A stretch of DNA of 64,000 bases from Pedobacter quisquiliarum. Lineage in GTDB: Bacteria > Bacteroidota > Bacteroidia > Sphingobacteriales > Sphingobacteriaceae. Numbering within the stretch: the stretch's first letter is position 1; every line of letters begins with the position of its first letter. Shown here one piece after another: positions 1 through 8,888 of the stretch. Location: NCBI RefSeq assembly GCF_014642175.1, contig NZ_BMIL01000001.1:248001-312000 (forward strand), read 5' to 3'. The notes under the pieces are model-generated. The model worked only from the letters and a program-made list of their open reading frames with translations, searched no databases and was not told where the DNA came from. A program made the position numbers and the translations under genes.

Positions 1-681
1 GTTGGCGCAGGTACCGTGGAGTTTATTCTGGATGAGAACCTGGACTTCTTTTTCCTGGAAATGAATACTAGACTTCAGGTGGAACATCCGGTTACGGAAA
101 TGATCACCGGTCTGGATCTGGTTAAGGAACAAATTAAAATCGCAAGAGGAGCGTCCTTAACCTATAAACAAGCGGACCTCAAAATCAACGGCCATGCCAT
201 TGAACTTAGGGTATACGCTGAAGATCCTGAGAACAATTTCTTGCCAGATATCGGCACGCTCGCGACCTACAAAACGCCTAAAGGCAGTGGTGTACGCGTA
301 GATGACGGCTTTGAGCAAGGCATGGATATTCCAATTTACTATGATCCGATGATTGCAAAGCTGATCACCTTCGGTGCCACTAGAGCAGAAGCCATAGACC
401 GGATGGTGAGAGCCATAGCAGAATATGAGATTACCGGGATACAAACCACGCTATCCTTTGGTAGGTTTGTGATGCTGCATGATGCCTTCCGTTCAGGTCA
501 TTTCGATACCCACTTTGTAGGAAAATACTACAAACCGGGGATTGATAAATCAGAAGATGAAACCGAGGCCATGATTGCTGCCCTGGTAGCAATCAACAAA
601 TTGAATAATAAAGGCGGATCAGATTTGCAGCCGCAATCCGGGTCGACCAACAATTGGCGACAAAACAGAATAAAATACTAA
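1..681 (+). CDS. accC: Biotin carboxylase subunit of acetyl-CoA carboxylase, 3' part (5' end outside window)
   Basis: The frame is open from base 1, so this is the C-terminal half of a longer gene and the GTG at 16 is internal. It carries the biotin carboxylase signature EMNTRLQVEHPVTE, in which Glu and Arg serve ATP-grasp catalysis, followed by the C-terminal domain (AIELRVYAEDP, then a lid-like region). The enzyme carboxylates biotin on BCCP using ATP and bicarbonate for malonyl-CoA synthesis in the cytoplasm. The last ~25 residues are a polar tail. Riboflavin synthase starts one base after the stop, suggesting co-transcription. A propionyl- or methylcrotonyl-CoA carboxylase subunit cannot be excluded without the upstream partner gene. 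Confidence 0.85.
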   Translation, partial: VGAGTVEFILDENLDFFFLEMNTRLQVEHPVTEMITGLDLVKEQIKIARGASLTYKQADLKINGHAIELRVYAEDPENNFLPDIGTLATYKTPKGSGVRVDDGFEQGMDIPIYYDPMIAKLITFGATRAEAIDRMVRAIAEYEITGIQTTLSFGRFVMLHDAFRSGHFDTHFVGKYYKPGIDKSEDETEAMIAALVAINKLNNKGGSDLQPQSGSTNNWRQNRIKY

Positions 682-682
682 G

Positions 683-1267
683 ATGTTCACAGGAATAATT
701 GAAACACTCGGCACCATAACATCCATTGTTAAAGAAATGGATAATGTTCATTATACCATCAGCTCCGATATTAGCAGCGCTTTGAAAATCGATCAAAGCG
801 TTGCCCATAATGGGGTCTGTCTTACGGTTGTTGCGAGCGATGGGGATACGCATACCGTAACTGCTATCGAAGAAACTTTAAATAAAACCAACCTCGGCGA
901 ACTTCAGGTAGGCTCCATGGTAAACCTGGAACGTTGTATGCAAATGAATGGCCGCCTCGATGGCCATATTGTTCAGGGGCATGTAGATCAAACAGCAATC
1001 TGTATTAAAAAAGCCGAGCTGGAAGGAAGTTGGGAATACCGCTTCAAATATGCTGCTGATGGTGGAAATGTTACGGTTGAAAAGGGCTCGATCTGTATTA
1101 ATGGAATCAGCCTAACGGTTGTAAATTCTGCAGCTGATGAATTCTCAGTGTTCATCATTCCTTATACACATGAGCACACGAATCTGAAAACGGTCGGGGA
1201 AGGATCTACGGTCAACCTCGAGTTTGATATCATCGGAAAGTACGTTGCGCGCTTGTTGAACAAGTAA
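683..1267 (+). CDS. ribE: Riboflavin synthase, alpha subunit
   Basis: A 194-residue protein of the usual riboflavin synthase length, starting with the family's MFTGIIE. It is built of two lumazine-binding repeats: the first spans about 1-95 (NGVCLTV near 44) and the second about 96-190 (NGISLTV near 140). The enzyme dismutates two 6,7-dimethyl-8-ribityllumazine molecules into riboflavin and the pyrimidine precursor. The ATG follows the accC stop by one base, so the two genes are probably read from one message. No FMN riboswitch is visible directly upstream, as expected for a gene inside an operon. Confidence 0.95.
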   Translation: MFTGIIETLGTITSIVKEMDNVHYTISSDISSALKIDQSVAHNGVCLTVVASDGDTHTVTAIEETLNKTNLGELQVGSMVNLERCMQMNGRLDGHIVQGHVDQTAICIKKAELEGSWEYRFKYAADGGNVTVEKGSICINGISLTVVNSAADEFSVFIIPYTHEHTNLKTVGEGSTVNLEFDIIGKYVARLLNK

Positions 1268-1310
1268 CGTGGTTAATGAACAACTAACTTGTTGGTTTAA
1301 CAAATTAACT

Positions 1311-1760
1311 TTAGTTGGTTAGTGCTTTGATTCTGCCCTTGACATAATTGATGTTTTCCATCGCTGACTTTTCATCAGGGCTGCTTCTCAGGTATTGTCG
1401 ATAGTACCTTAGGGCAGCAGCTTTATTTTTCAGCTTCAGATCATTCAGCAAACCGAGACTATAATAGATTTCAGTATTGTTGGAAAACTGAAGTGCCTTA
1501 AGGTAGGCACTTTGCGCAGCCTTGTAGGTGCCAGCACTTTCATGTGTGTAAGCAAGAAAGTTGTAATAACTTGAAACATTAGGTGATATAGAAGCTTCTA
1601 GGTGGCTTTAATATACGCCTGTGCATGTTTCACATCTTTAAGCTTTTCATAGCAGATTGCGGTATAATACAAATCTTTCCTGATCATCAGCATTTAGAAC
1701 CTGGGCCTGCGCAGGTAAAATCAGGAGGAGGAGGAACGCAATAAAGTAAAGATGTTTCAT
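1311..1760 (-). pseudogene. Frameshifted small secreted TPR protein
   Basis: Reading the minus strand from the ATG at 1760 gives a signal peptide (MKHLYFIAFLLLLILPAQAQ), then the frame breaks and stops at 1647-1649. A second frame continues a TPR-like sequence (DLYYTAICYEKLKD) and stops at 1598-1600. The third frame then runs without a stop to 1311 and reads as further TPR helices (YYNFLAYTHESAGTY, IYYSLGLLNDLKLKNKAAALRYYRQYL). The pieces join into one plausible periplasmic protein of about 148 residues, so two frameshifts best explain the break. Each piece is conserved enough to suggest recent decay, or sequencing error. Specific function unknown. Confidence 0.75.
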
Positions 1761-2010
1761 AGCAGCTTGTATCTATTAACTAAGATATTAGTTGTGTTAT
1801 TTAAATCCAAGCTTACTTAACAGAAAGCAGTGAATTTCCTAGCTTTCGAATCCAAATTCTTGAACAAAGAAACCCCAGATAAGACTGAAAAAGAAACCAT
1901 AACCCCGTAGGCGCAATATTGGTACGATTTTTTCTGGGTGCTCAACAACACGCATTAAAGTATAAGTTTGAAATTTATCTTAGTTTTACACACAAACAAA
2001 ACGTTCATAT

Positions 2011-2601
2011 ATGAAGAAAATATTATTATTCGCAGTATTAATCGGGATTAGTTCTGCTGCTTTCAGTCAGGTATTACCGAGTGTGCAAGTTGGATTACGT
2101 GGGGGTGCAAACCTGTCGAATTTCAGTACCAATAATACATTCAGCAGTGAAAACACTGCGGGGTATTTCATAGGGCTTTACTCCAGGTTTGGCGCGGGAG
2201 GGATCCATGCTCAACCTGAGATTTATGTAGCTGGAAAGAATGCAGATTTAAAAAGTGCAGATGGGTCAGAAACCAATGAAGTTCGTTTCACGAGTATCGA
2301 TGTACCAGTGTTATTGGGAACTAAAATTGGCGCAGCAGGTGTGGGTGTACGTCTACAAACCGGTCCTGTGGTGTCCTTCGTGTTAGATCAATCACAGTCT
2401 GCAAATCAGGCAACCAGCAAGATATTCAAAGGAAACTTCAAGGATCAGAACTTTGCATGGCAGTTTGGGCTAGGCCTTGACATCGGCAAATTAGGCGCCG
2501 ATCTTCGTTACGAACTGGGCTTAACTGATGTGGCGAAAGAAGGATATCAAGACAGTAAGCTAAGTCTTTTCACCCTTGGATTGTCCTATAGATTATTTTA
2601 A
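2011..2601 (+). CDS. Outer-membrane beta-barrel protein (porin/PorT-like family)
   Basis: A 196-residue protein with a signal peptide ending at AFSQ (about residue 20), then VQVGLRGGANLSNFS, alternating hydrophobic strands and a terminal aromatic residue (LGLSYRLF), typical of small Bacteroidota outer-membrane barrels (OMP_b-brl_2/PorT type). It lies alone between a pseudogene and a strong terminator. No enzyme motifs are seen. It is probably a structural or adhesin-like outer-membrane protein; specific function unknown. Confidence 0.8.
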   Translation: MKKILLFAVLIGISSAAFSQVLPSVQVGLRGGANLSNFSTNNTFSSENTAGYFIGLYSRFGAGGIHAQPEIYVAGKNADLKSADGSETNEVRFTSIDVPVLLGTKIGAAGVGVRLQTGPVVSFVLDQSQSANQATSKIFKGNFKDQNFAWQFGLGLDIGKLGADLRYELGLTDVAKEGYQDSKLSLFTLGLSYRLF

Positions 2602-2620
2602 TCGCAAACCATAACCATAA

Positions 2621-2652
2621 AAAAAGAGGCAACAAACGTTGCCTCTTTTTTT
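2621..2652. terminator. Bidirectional intrinsic terminator
   Basis: A perfect 13-bp stem (AAAAAGAGGCAAC / GTTGCCTCTTTTT) with an AAAC loop and T-runs on both strands. It separates the convergent barrel-protein and yihY genes. Confidence 0.9.
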
Positions 2653-2670
2653 GTGCCCTTAAGCTCGCAT

Positions 2671-3585
2671 CTACGAATTCAATTTTTCAATCTCTTTGAG
2701 CTCGTAAATGAATGCGCCCTTGATTGGACGGATGGGAGACTCGTGTGCTATACTCAGAATACGTACAAAACATGCCCCGAAGTAGAATATCATAGAGGAG
2801 TAGAAGATAAAAAGCATAATCAGAATCACGGAACCAGAAGTACCATAGATGCTGCCAATGTTACTAAGCGGAAGCATAATCCGGAGTATGTACTTACCTA
2901 AGGTAAAAAGTACCCCGGTCAGCAATCCACCGATCATGGCATCTTTCCAGGTCGGACGACCATTGGTTAAAAAGCGGAAAAGCACCGTAAACCATGTAGA
3001 CACAATCGCGATAAACACCAGTTGATTCAACACCGCGATCAGGAAGCGACCAAAGTTCGGTGATGAGTTATTCAGATAAGAACCTATAAATGCCTGTATT
3101 CCGTCTGTGACCAGCCCAACTGTGAATAAGAAACCTGCAAGGACGATGATCACCATCGACCTGGCCCGGAGTTTCAATTTAAACATGAAACTAGAATGTG
3201 GCTTGATCCCAATTGTCCAGATCTGGTCCATTGAACCCTTGATGACGCTAAAGAGTGTCGTCGCAACAAAGAGGAAAAATACGAAACTGATCATTGTTGC
3301 AATCCAATTCTGATCCACAGCCCTAATATTCTCCAGGGTGTTCCGAATCTGGTCTATACTGCTCTTGTCCAGGATATTCTCTAATCTTTCGAACAGCCTC
3401 CTGGCAAAAGTCTTACGATCCATGAAGAATCCAAACAGTCGGATGAGGATAATTAGTATCGGAGGAATTGCAAAGTTCGCAAAGAATGCGGTTGCACCGG
3501 CAAGTCGCAGCGGATCGTTCTTCTGAAGCAAAGCAAACGCAGCTCTGAATTGCAATAAAAATGTTTTTACGAAGGTAAAGGTCAT
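2671..3585 (-). CDS. YihY/virulence factor BrkB family membrane protein
   Basis: A 304-residue inner-membrane protein with about six hydrophobic segments. It has the family features of an N-terminal helix pair with GATAFFANFAIPPILIIL, a central loop, and a C-terminal GSIYGTSGSVILIMLFIFYSSMIFYFGACFVR block. YihY/BrkB proteins were once called RNase BN by mistake; their role is unclear, with transport or envelope functions suggested. It is monocistronic, and its 3' end faces the terminator shared with the barrel-protein gene. Confidence 0.88.
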   Translation of the reverse strand: MTFTFVKTFLLQFRAAFALLQKNDPLRLAGATAFFANFAIPPILIILIRLFGFFMDRKTFARRLFERLENILDKSSIDQIRNTLENIRAVDQNWIATMISFVFFLFVATTLFSVIKGSMDQIWTIGIKPHSSFMFKLKLRARSMVIIVLAGFLFTVGLVTDGIQAFIGSYLNNSSPNFGRFLIAVLNQLVFIAIVSTWFTVLFRFLTNGRPTWKDAMIGGLLTGVLFTLGKYILRIMLPLSNIGSIYGTSGSVILIMLFIFYSSMIFYFGACFVRILSIAHESPIRPIKGAFIYELKEIEKLNS

Positions 3586-3704
3586 CTATAAAGGCCAGAT
3601 TGGTTGTCGAATGTAAAGAATTAATTCAAAACCCCGCTAAGCGGTTTTCAGTTTGTCTTATTCTTCAGAATATTACCGATTATTGCTTTTATTAAATTCT
3701 AGAT

Positions 3705-4697
3705 ATGAAAAGAACCAGAATGTTCCTGGCAGGAGTGTACCTCCTGCTGCCGATTTTACTTCTTGTTTGCCCTCCGGCCTTCAGCCAGACGGAGAAGATC
3801 GAAAACCAATACAGTGCAGCTAAATTCAAAACTTACCACAATGGGAACAAGATCGACAGCATCTACCTCATGTTCTCTGCAGACATGCAGGCAGCTTTAC
3901 CGAAAGACAAAGCAAATGAATTTTTAGGTGCGCTAAAGGCGCAGGCAGGTACGATAATAGCGATGGAATTTAAAAAGTATGAAGGTCCTTATGCCTCCTA
4001 CAAAACAAGATTCGACCGGGGCACTTTCGCTGTTAACATTGCGCTGGATGCAGCACACAAGATCAATGGCTTCTTTGTTAAGCCTTACGAGGACGAAAGT
4101 GCGGTTAAGCCGGCAAGAACGGTTACGAAATTAGCACTGCCTTTTAAAGATGAGTGGACCGTTTTCTGGGGTGGTGATACTAAGGCCTTAAACTACCATG
4201 TTGAGGATCCAGCACAAAAGAATGCTTTTGATATGGTGATTACCGATAAACTCGGAAAATCCTTCAAATCTACAGGCACCAGCAACGAACATTATTACGC
4301 TTTTGGAAAACCGTTGTATGCACCATGCGACGCGGAAGTTGTGGACGTCATAGATGGTGTTGCCGACAACAAGCCCGGAGAGATGAACAAGCTTGATATC
4401 ACGGGCAATACCGTCGTGCTTAAAACAGCAAATAACGAGTTTCTTTTCTTCGCACATTTTAAACAAAACTCCATCAAAGTCAAAAAAGGTATGCAGGTAA
4501 AAGCAGGTACATTACTGGGCTTATGCGGCAATTCCGGACACTCCTCAGAGCCGCACTTGCACTTCCACGTTCAAAATACAGACGATCTATTCTCGGGTAC
4601 TGGTATCAAGGCCTTCTTCGAGGATTTGCGTGTAAATGGCACTTTGAAAAACGACTATTCTCCTATAAAAAACGATAAAATAAGTCCCAAAAAGTAG
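3705..4697 (+). CDS. Secreted M23-family metallopeptidase with DUF3887-like N-terminal domain
   Basis: A 330-residue protein with a signal peptide (about 1-28, ending PPAFSQ), a DUF3887-like domain (about 35-140) and an M23 lysostaphin-type domain (about 170-315). The M23 part shows FFAHF, GNSGHSSEPHLHFHV and probably the first metal pair in YHVEDPAQKNAFD rather than the classical HxGxD. M23 enzymes cleave peptide crosslinks in peptidoglycan, so a periplasmic wall-remodelling role is expected. A GNAT gene starts 13 bases after the stop and may be co-transcribed. Confidence 0.85.
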   Translation: MKRTRMFLAGVYLLLPILLLVCPPAFSQTEKIENQYSAAKFKTYHNGNKIDSIYLMFSADMQAALPKDKANEFLGALKAQAGTIIAMEFKKYEGPYASYKTRFDRGTFAVNIALDAAHKINGFFVKPYEDESAVKPARTVTKLALPFKDEWTVFWGGDTKALNYHVEDPAQKNAFDMVITDKLGKSFKSTGTSNEHYYAFGKPLYAPCDAEVVDVIDGVADNKPGEMNKLDITGNTVVLKTANNEFLFFAHFKQNSIKVKKGMQVKAGTLLGLCGNSGHSSEPHLHFHVQNTDDLFSGTGIKAFFEDLRVNGTLKNDYSPIKNDKISPKK

Positions 4698-4710
4698 GGC
4701 AACATTGATC

Positions 4711-5187
4711 ATGAATGAAGTTGAAATCATAGAATATCAGTCTGTTTATCAGCCTGATTTTGAACGCCTGAATAAGGCCTGGCTTGAAGCATATTTTACA
4801 ATCGAGCCCATAGACCGTTACGTGCTTGAACAACCTGAGGAAGCAATTCTAAAACCTGGCGGTATGATATTGCTGGCGCGGTACGAGGGCAAAATCATTG
4901 GTACCGTCGCGCTAAAAGTTATTGAACCTGGTGTTTACGAGATGACTAAGATGTGTGTAGACACGACCTATAAAGGCCTGGGTGTTGGCAAAAAGCTCTG
5001 CGCCGCTGCCATTGAGCTCGCGAAGTCCATCAACGCGAACCGCTTATTGCTATATACAACAAGTGTTTTGGAAACCGCCATTGCCATCTACCGGAAGCAG
5101 GGGTTCATTGACATTCCACTGGAGCCCGGCGTATATGCACGTGCAAATGTGAAGATGGAATATCCACTTCATCCGGATGCTAATTAA
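4711..5187 (+). CDS. GNAT-family N-acetyltransferase
   Basis: A 158-residue GNAT fold. The acetyl-CoA pyrophosphate loop is visible as TTYKGLGVGKKLCAAA (about 90-105), following MTKMCVD in strand 4, and the C-terminal part contains YRKQGF. The ATG at 4711 is preferred over an in-frame TTG two codons upstream. Its acceptor substrate is unknown. It follows the M23 peptidase closely and ends at a strong bidirectional terminator. Confidence 0.85.
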   Translation: MNEVEIIEYQSVYQPDFERLNKAWLEAYFTIEPIDRYVLEQPEEAILKPGGMILLARYEGKIIGTVALKVIEPGVYEMTKMCVDTTYKGLGVGKKLCAAAIELAKSINANRLLLYTTSVLETAIAIYRKQGFIDIPLEPGVYARANVKMEYPLHPDAN

Positions 5188-5194
5188 GTTTAAA

Positions 5195-5236
5195 GCATAA
5201 AAAAGCCGCTGCATTCATGCAGCGGCTTTTTTATGC
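5195..5236. terminator. Strong bidirectional terminator, perfect 19-bp stem
   Basis: The arms 5195-5213 and 5218-5236 are perfect reverse complements (GCATAAAAAAGCCGCTGCA) around a TTCA loop, with A/T tracts built into the stem so that both strands have a U-run. It lies between the convergent GNAT and hppD genes. Confidence 0.93.
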
Positions 5237-5245
5237 TTGAGAATA

Positions 5246-6376
5246 TTATAAATTTCCCCTAAGTTCCTGTTCGCGTTCAAGCGACTCAAACAATGCTTTG
5301 AAATTACCTGCACCAAAAGATTGTGCGCCCTTACGTTGAATAATCTCGAAAAATAAAGTAGGTCTGTCTTCAACAGGTTTGGTGAAGATCTGAAGCAGGT
5401 AACCTTCCTCATCGCGATCCACCAGGATCCCCAAGGCTTTAAGTTGCGCCACTTCTTCATCAATTTCACCAACCCGGTTATGCATCATCTCATAGTATGC
5501 CTCTGGTGGTGCACCAAGAAATTCTACACCTCTGGACTTCAATGTTTTTACCGTCTCCAGAATATTTGCAGTTGCTACCGCAATGTGCTGAACACCTTCA
5601 CCTTCATAGAACTCCAGGTACTCTTCAATCTGTGATTTCTTTTTCCCTTCCGCTGGCTCATTGATCGGAAATTTGGAGAATCCATTTCCGTTACTCATCA
5701 CCTTACTCATCAATGCAGAATACTCCGTATTGATTTGCTTATCATCAAAAGAAAGGATGTTTACGAAGCCCATAACATCTTCATACCACTGCACCGTTTC
5801 GTTCATCCTGTTCCAACCTACGTTTCCGACACAATGATCAATGTATAGCAAACCAGCTTCTTCCGGGTTGTAGTCGCTTGTCCATGCGCGGTAGCCTGGC
5901 ATAAAAGGGCCGGTGTACGCTTTACGCTCAACAAACATGTGTACAGTTTCTCCGTAAGTGTAAATGCCCGACATCTTCACCGTTCCAAACTCATCTTGAA
6001 TGGTCACTGGCTCCATATAAGGCTTTGCACCACGTTTTGTCGTTTCTTCAAAAGCGCTGTATGCATCTTCAACCCAAAGTGCCAGCACCTTTACGCCATC
6101 GCCATGTTTTCTAACATGTTCAGCAATTTTGTGGTCCGACTTTAAAGCGGTTGTAAGCACCAGGCGGATCTTACCCTGTTGCAAAACATACGATGCATAT
6201 TCTTTCACCCCGGTCTCAGGGCCGGCGTAAGCCACAGACTGGAAACCGAAAGCAGTTTTATAATAATGTGCAGCTTGCTTCGCATTCCCTACGTACAGCT
6301 CTACGTAGTCTGTTCCGTGAATCGGCAGGAAGTCCTGAGCCTTGGCAATCTTTTCTGCAAATGTTTGTGTTGACAT
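5246..6376 (-). CDS. hppD: 4-hydroxyphenylpyruvate dioxygenase
   Basis: A 376-residue two-domain VOC-fold dioxygenase. The N-terminal half begins GTDYVELYVGNAKQAAHYY. The catalytic half carries the Fe(II) ligands in DHCVGNV (His ~180), VQHIAVAT (His ~265) and LFFEIIQR (Glu ~345). It converts 4-hydroxyphenylpyruvate to homogentisate, the second step of tyrosine breakdown. It starts 30 bases downstream of the hmgA stop on the same strand, so the two form an operon. The neighbouring fah-like and phenylalanine hydroxylase genes complete the pathway context. Confidence 0.95.
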   Translation of the reverse strand: MSTQTFAEKIAKAQDFLPIHGTDYVELYVGNAKQAAHYYKTAFGFQSVAYAGPETGVKEYASYVLQQGKIRLVLTTALKSDHKIAEHVRKHGDGVKVLALWVEDAYSAFEETTKRGAKPYMEPVTIQDEFGTVKMSGIYTYGETVHMFVERKAYTGPFMPGYRAWTSDYNPEEAGLLYIDHCVGNVGWNRMNETVQWYEDVMGFVNILSFDDKQINTEYSALMSKVMSNGNGFSKFPINEPAEGKKKSQIEEYLEFYEGEGVQHIAVATANILETVKTLKSRGVEFLGAPPEAYYEMMHNRVGEIDEEVAQLKALGILVDRDEEGYLLQIFTKPVEDRPTLFFEIIQRKGAQSFGAGNFKALFESLEREQELRGNL

Positions 6377-6406
6377 AGCTATTAAATATTTGTTGTGTTC
6401 GTTAAT

Positions 6407-7573
6407 CTATTCTACGTTGATTTGCCAGCTTTTGTGATAGCTTTCATCTTCAATATTCACCGCATCTTCGGTGAGCATCAATGGTCTGAAAGGATCTATC
6501 ATAACCGCTAACTCCTCAGTTTTCTCCTTACCGATGGATTTCTCCACCGTCCCAGGGTGTGGCCCATGGGGAATTCCGCCAGGATGGAGTGTAATTTGAC
6601 CTTTCTCTACGCTTTTGCGGCTCATAAAATCACCGTCAACATAGTACAACACCTCATCACTGTCTACATTGCTATGATTGTATGGTGCCGGGATAGACAA
6701 AGGATGATAGTCGTATTTCCTCGGTACAAATGAACAGATCACGAAGTTGTGCCCCTCGAAAGTTTGATGTACCGGTGGTGGCTGATGTAAACGGCCGGTT
6801 ATCGGCTCGAAATCATGGATTGAAAAGGCCCATGGATAGTGAAATCCGTCCCAGCCAACAAAGTCAAATGGATGTGTGCCATAGGTGTAAGGATACATTA
6901 AACCTTGCTTTTTTATAAGGACCTTGAAGTCACCAAACTCATCGAAAGTCTCCATATCTGCCGGTCGTTTGATGTCTCTCTCACAATATGGTGAATGCTC
7001 CATCAGCTGGCCATATTCGTTGCGGTAACGTTTCGGACTGCGAATTGGACTGAAACTTTCGACAATAAAAAGCCTGTTATTTTCAGTTTCAAATTCAAAC
7101 TGATGTATGGTGCCTCGTGGAATGACCAGGTAATCACCGTATTCAAACTTAATTTTTCCAAAGCCGGTCTTTAAAGTACCCCGACCTTCATGAATGAACA
7201 CCACTTCGTCTGCCTGACTATTCTTATAAAAGTAATCCGTCATGGACTTTCGCGGTGCTGCAAGCACGATGTGGAGATCGCTATTAACCAGAACCGCTTT
7301 TCTGCTTTGCAGATAGTCGTCTTCAGGTTTGATGTTAAAGCCAATCAGGCTGGTATGTTTGAGGTGTTTCTCTCTGGCAATTTTCGGCTCTACGGAATAG
7401 GGTTCACCAAGTGATTTTACAATTGTTGGTGGGTGACAGTGGTATACCAGGGAGTATAAGCTGGAAAATCCTTCTGTAGAGACCAGCTCTTCTGCATACA
7501 GTTCGCCATTTGGCTTTCGAAAAACGGTATGTCTTTTATGCGGAATTGTTCCTAAGGTGTGGTAAATGGGCAT
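6407..7573 (-). CDS. hmgA: Homogentisate 1,2-dioxygenase
   Basis: A 388-residue cupin-fold protein typical of the shorter bacterial homogentisate dioxygenase branch. It includes EYGDYLVIPRGTIHQFEF (first cupin) and LHPGGIPHGPHPG in the catalytic second cupin, with histidines and acidic residues expected to bind iron. It opens the ring of homogentisate to maleylacetoacetate. It is the first gene of the hmgA-hppD operon and is divergent from the fah-like gene across a 319-bp gap. Confidence 0.92.
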   Translation of the reverse strand: MPIYHTLGTIPHKRHTVFRKPNGELYAEELVSTEGFSSLYSLVYHCHPPTIVKSLGEPYSVEPKIAREKHLKHTSLIGFNIKPEDDYLQSRKAVLVNSDLHIVLAAPRKSMTDYFYKNSQADEVVFIHEGRGTLKTGFGKIKFEYGDYLVIPRGTIHQFEFETENNRLFIVESFSPIRSPKRYRNEYGQLMEHSPYCERDIKRPADMETFDEFGDFKVLIKKQGLMYPYTYGTHPFDFVGWDGFHYPWAFSIHDFEPITGRLHQPPPVHQTFEGHNFVICSFVPRKYDYHPLSIPAPYNHSNVDSDEVLYYVDGDFMSRKSVEKGQITLHPGGIPHGPHPGTVEKSIGKEKTEELAVMIDPFRPLMLTEDAVNIEDESYHKSWQINVE

Positions 7574-7892
7574 AATACTGATTTTGGTTAGAAAAGGGTA
7601 TAACGACTTTAGAATGCCGTTAGGTATAAGCAGAGAAATGCCTAGATGGAGTATTGTGCAAAGATCAGCTTTGAAAGCATAGCATAGCGGAAGCCTGCCA
7701 GTACCTGGCGTGCAATCTGCTTAATGTTATGTAGTCGTTTACTCATCTGCTTTGCTAAAGTATGTATTGTTATTCAAAACTGATGAATAATTTCTTGAAA
7801 ACCCCTCCAAAAGATATAAAATGCTTTAATACTTTAAATTTAAGAACATCTGCTTAGCTTTATCAAATTCTATAACCCTTAAATCATAGCAT
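7574..7892. other. 319-bp intergenic region between divergent hmgA and fah-like genes
   Basis: This gap must hold the divergent promoters of the two tyrosine-catabolism operons. A TAGCTTTA element at 7855-7862 is a near match to the TAnnTTTG -7 box for the rightward gene. A 34-codon ORF with basic residues lies on the minus strand (listed separately). The right part (about 7770-7890) is AT-rich. No clear long palindrome or terminator was found. Confidence 0.5.
7642..7746 (-). CDS. Candidate 34-residue small protein upstream of hmgA
   Basis: The frame ATG (7744-7746) to TAG (7642-7644) encodes a basic, amphipathic-looking peptide beginning MSKRLHNIKQIARQVLAGF. A near-consensus -7 element (TACTTTAG) lies 8 nt before the ATG. 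The stop is 68 bases before the hmgA start on the same strand, so it could be a leader peptide or an independent small protein. There is no family match from memory and a chance ORF is possible. Confidence 0.3.
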   Translation of the reverse strand: MSKRLHNIKQIARQVLAGFRYAMLSKLIFAQYSI

Positions 7893-8888
7893 ATGAAGCT
7901 TGTTTCTTACAAAACGGAAGACCGCGAACACCTTGGCGTTTACGTGAACGGACATATCTATAACCTGAATTCCTGCGATAAGCAGATACCAGATGAGATG
8001 AATGCCTTTCTAGCGGAAGGTGAAGTCATGATGGAACGTGCCAAAAAGGTTGATCAGCAGATTAAAGCAAATGAAATTGAAGCCAAACAAGAGGTTTTTT
8101 ATGAATTGCTTGCACCTGTTCCGCATCCAACATCATGCAGGGACGGCTATGCCTTCCGTCAACATGTAGCAGCAGCACGCCGGAATCGTAAAGTGGAAAT
8201 GATCGCAGAGTTCGACCAATATCCGATCTTCTATTTTACCAACCATAATGCCATTCAGGGGCCTGGAGAAATCGAGTGTATGCCAGATCATTTGCAGAAG
8301 TTAGACTTTGAACTGGAAGTTGCGGTGGTCATTGGAACCAAAGGCAGGAACATCAAAGCAGCAGAGGCAGATAATTACATTGCCGGCTTCATGATCATGA
8401 ACGATATGAGTGCCCGTACGCTGCAGATGGAAGAGATGTTACTCAACCTTGGCCCGGCCAAAGGGAAGGATTTCTCTACAGTAATCGGCCCTTGGCTCGT
8501 TACACCTGATGAACTTGAACAATATAAAACATCCGCTAAACCAGGGCATGTTGGTAACGCATATAATCTTGAAATGACTTGTACGGTAAATGGGGTAGAA
8601 GTATCGAAGGGGAATATGGCAGATATGGATTGGACCTTCGCAGAAATCATTGAGCGTTGTGCTTATGGCGTAGATGTACTTCCAGGAGATGTAATCGGAT
8701 CTGGAACTGTAGGAACCGGCTGCTTCTTGGAATTAAACGGGACAGGCTTATTAAACAACCCAGAATACAAGCCACAATGGCTGCAGGATGGCGATATTGT
8801 GGAAATGAAAATCACCGGTCTCGGCATGCTGAGCAACACCATCCGCAAAGCGGACACCGATTTTTCTATTCTTGCCCTTAAAAAATAA
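7893..8888 (+). CDS. fahA: Fumarylacetoacetate hydrolase family protein (probable fumarylacetoacetase)
   Basis: A 331-residue FAH-fold protein. The metal-binding core is visible as LDFELEVAVVIGTKGRNI (acidic ligands), followed by GFMIMNDMSARTLQ, KDFSTVIGPWLVT and GDVIGSGTVGTGCFLELNG. In tyrosine breakdown this enzyme splits fumarylacetoacetate into fumarate and acetoacetate. Its position beside hmgA and hppD supports that role, but the sequence alone does not exclude a related diketone hydrolase. Its TAA stop overlaps the ATG of the next gene (TAATG), indicating translational coupling to the flavin reductase. Confidence 0.88.
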   Translation: MKLVSYKTEDREHLGVYVNGHIYNLNSCDKQIPDEMNAFLAEGEVMMERAKKVDQQIKANEIEAKQEVFYELLAPVPHPTSCRDGYAFRQHVAAARRNRKVEMIAEFDQYPIFYFTNHNAIQGPGEIECMPDHLQKLDFELEVAVVIGTKGRNIKAAEADNYIAGFMIMNDMSARTLQMEEMLLNLGPAKGKDFSTVIGPWLVTPDELEQYKTSAKPGHVGNAYNLEMTCTVNGVEVSKGNMADMDWTFAEIIERCAYGVDVLPGDVIGSGTVGTGCFLELNGTGLLNNPEYKPQWLQDGDIVEMKITGLGMLSNTIRKADTDFSILALKK

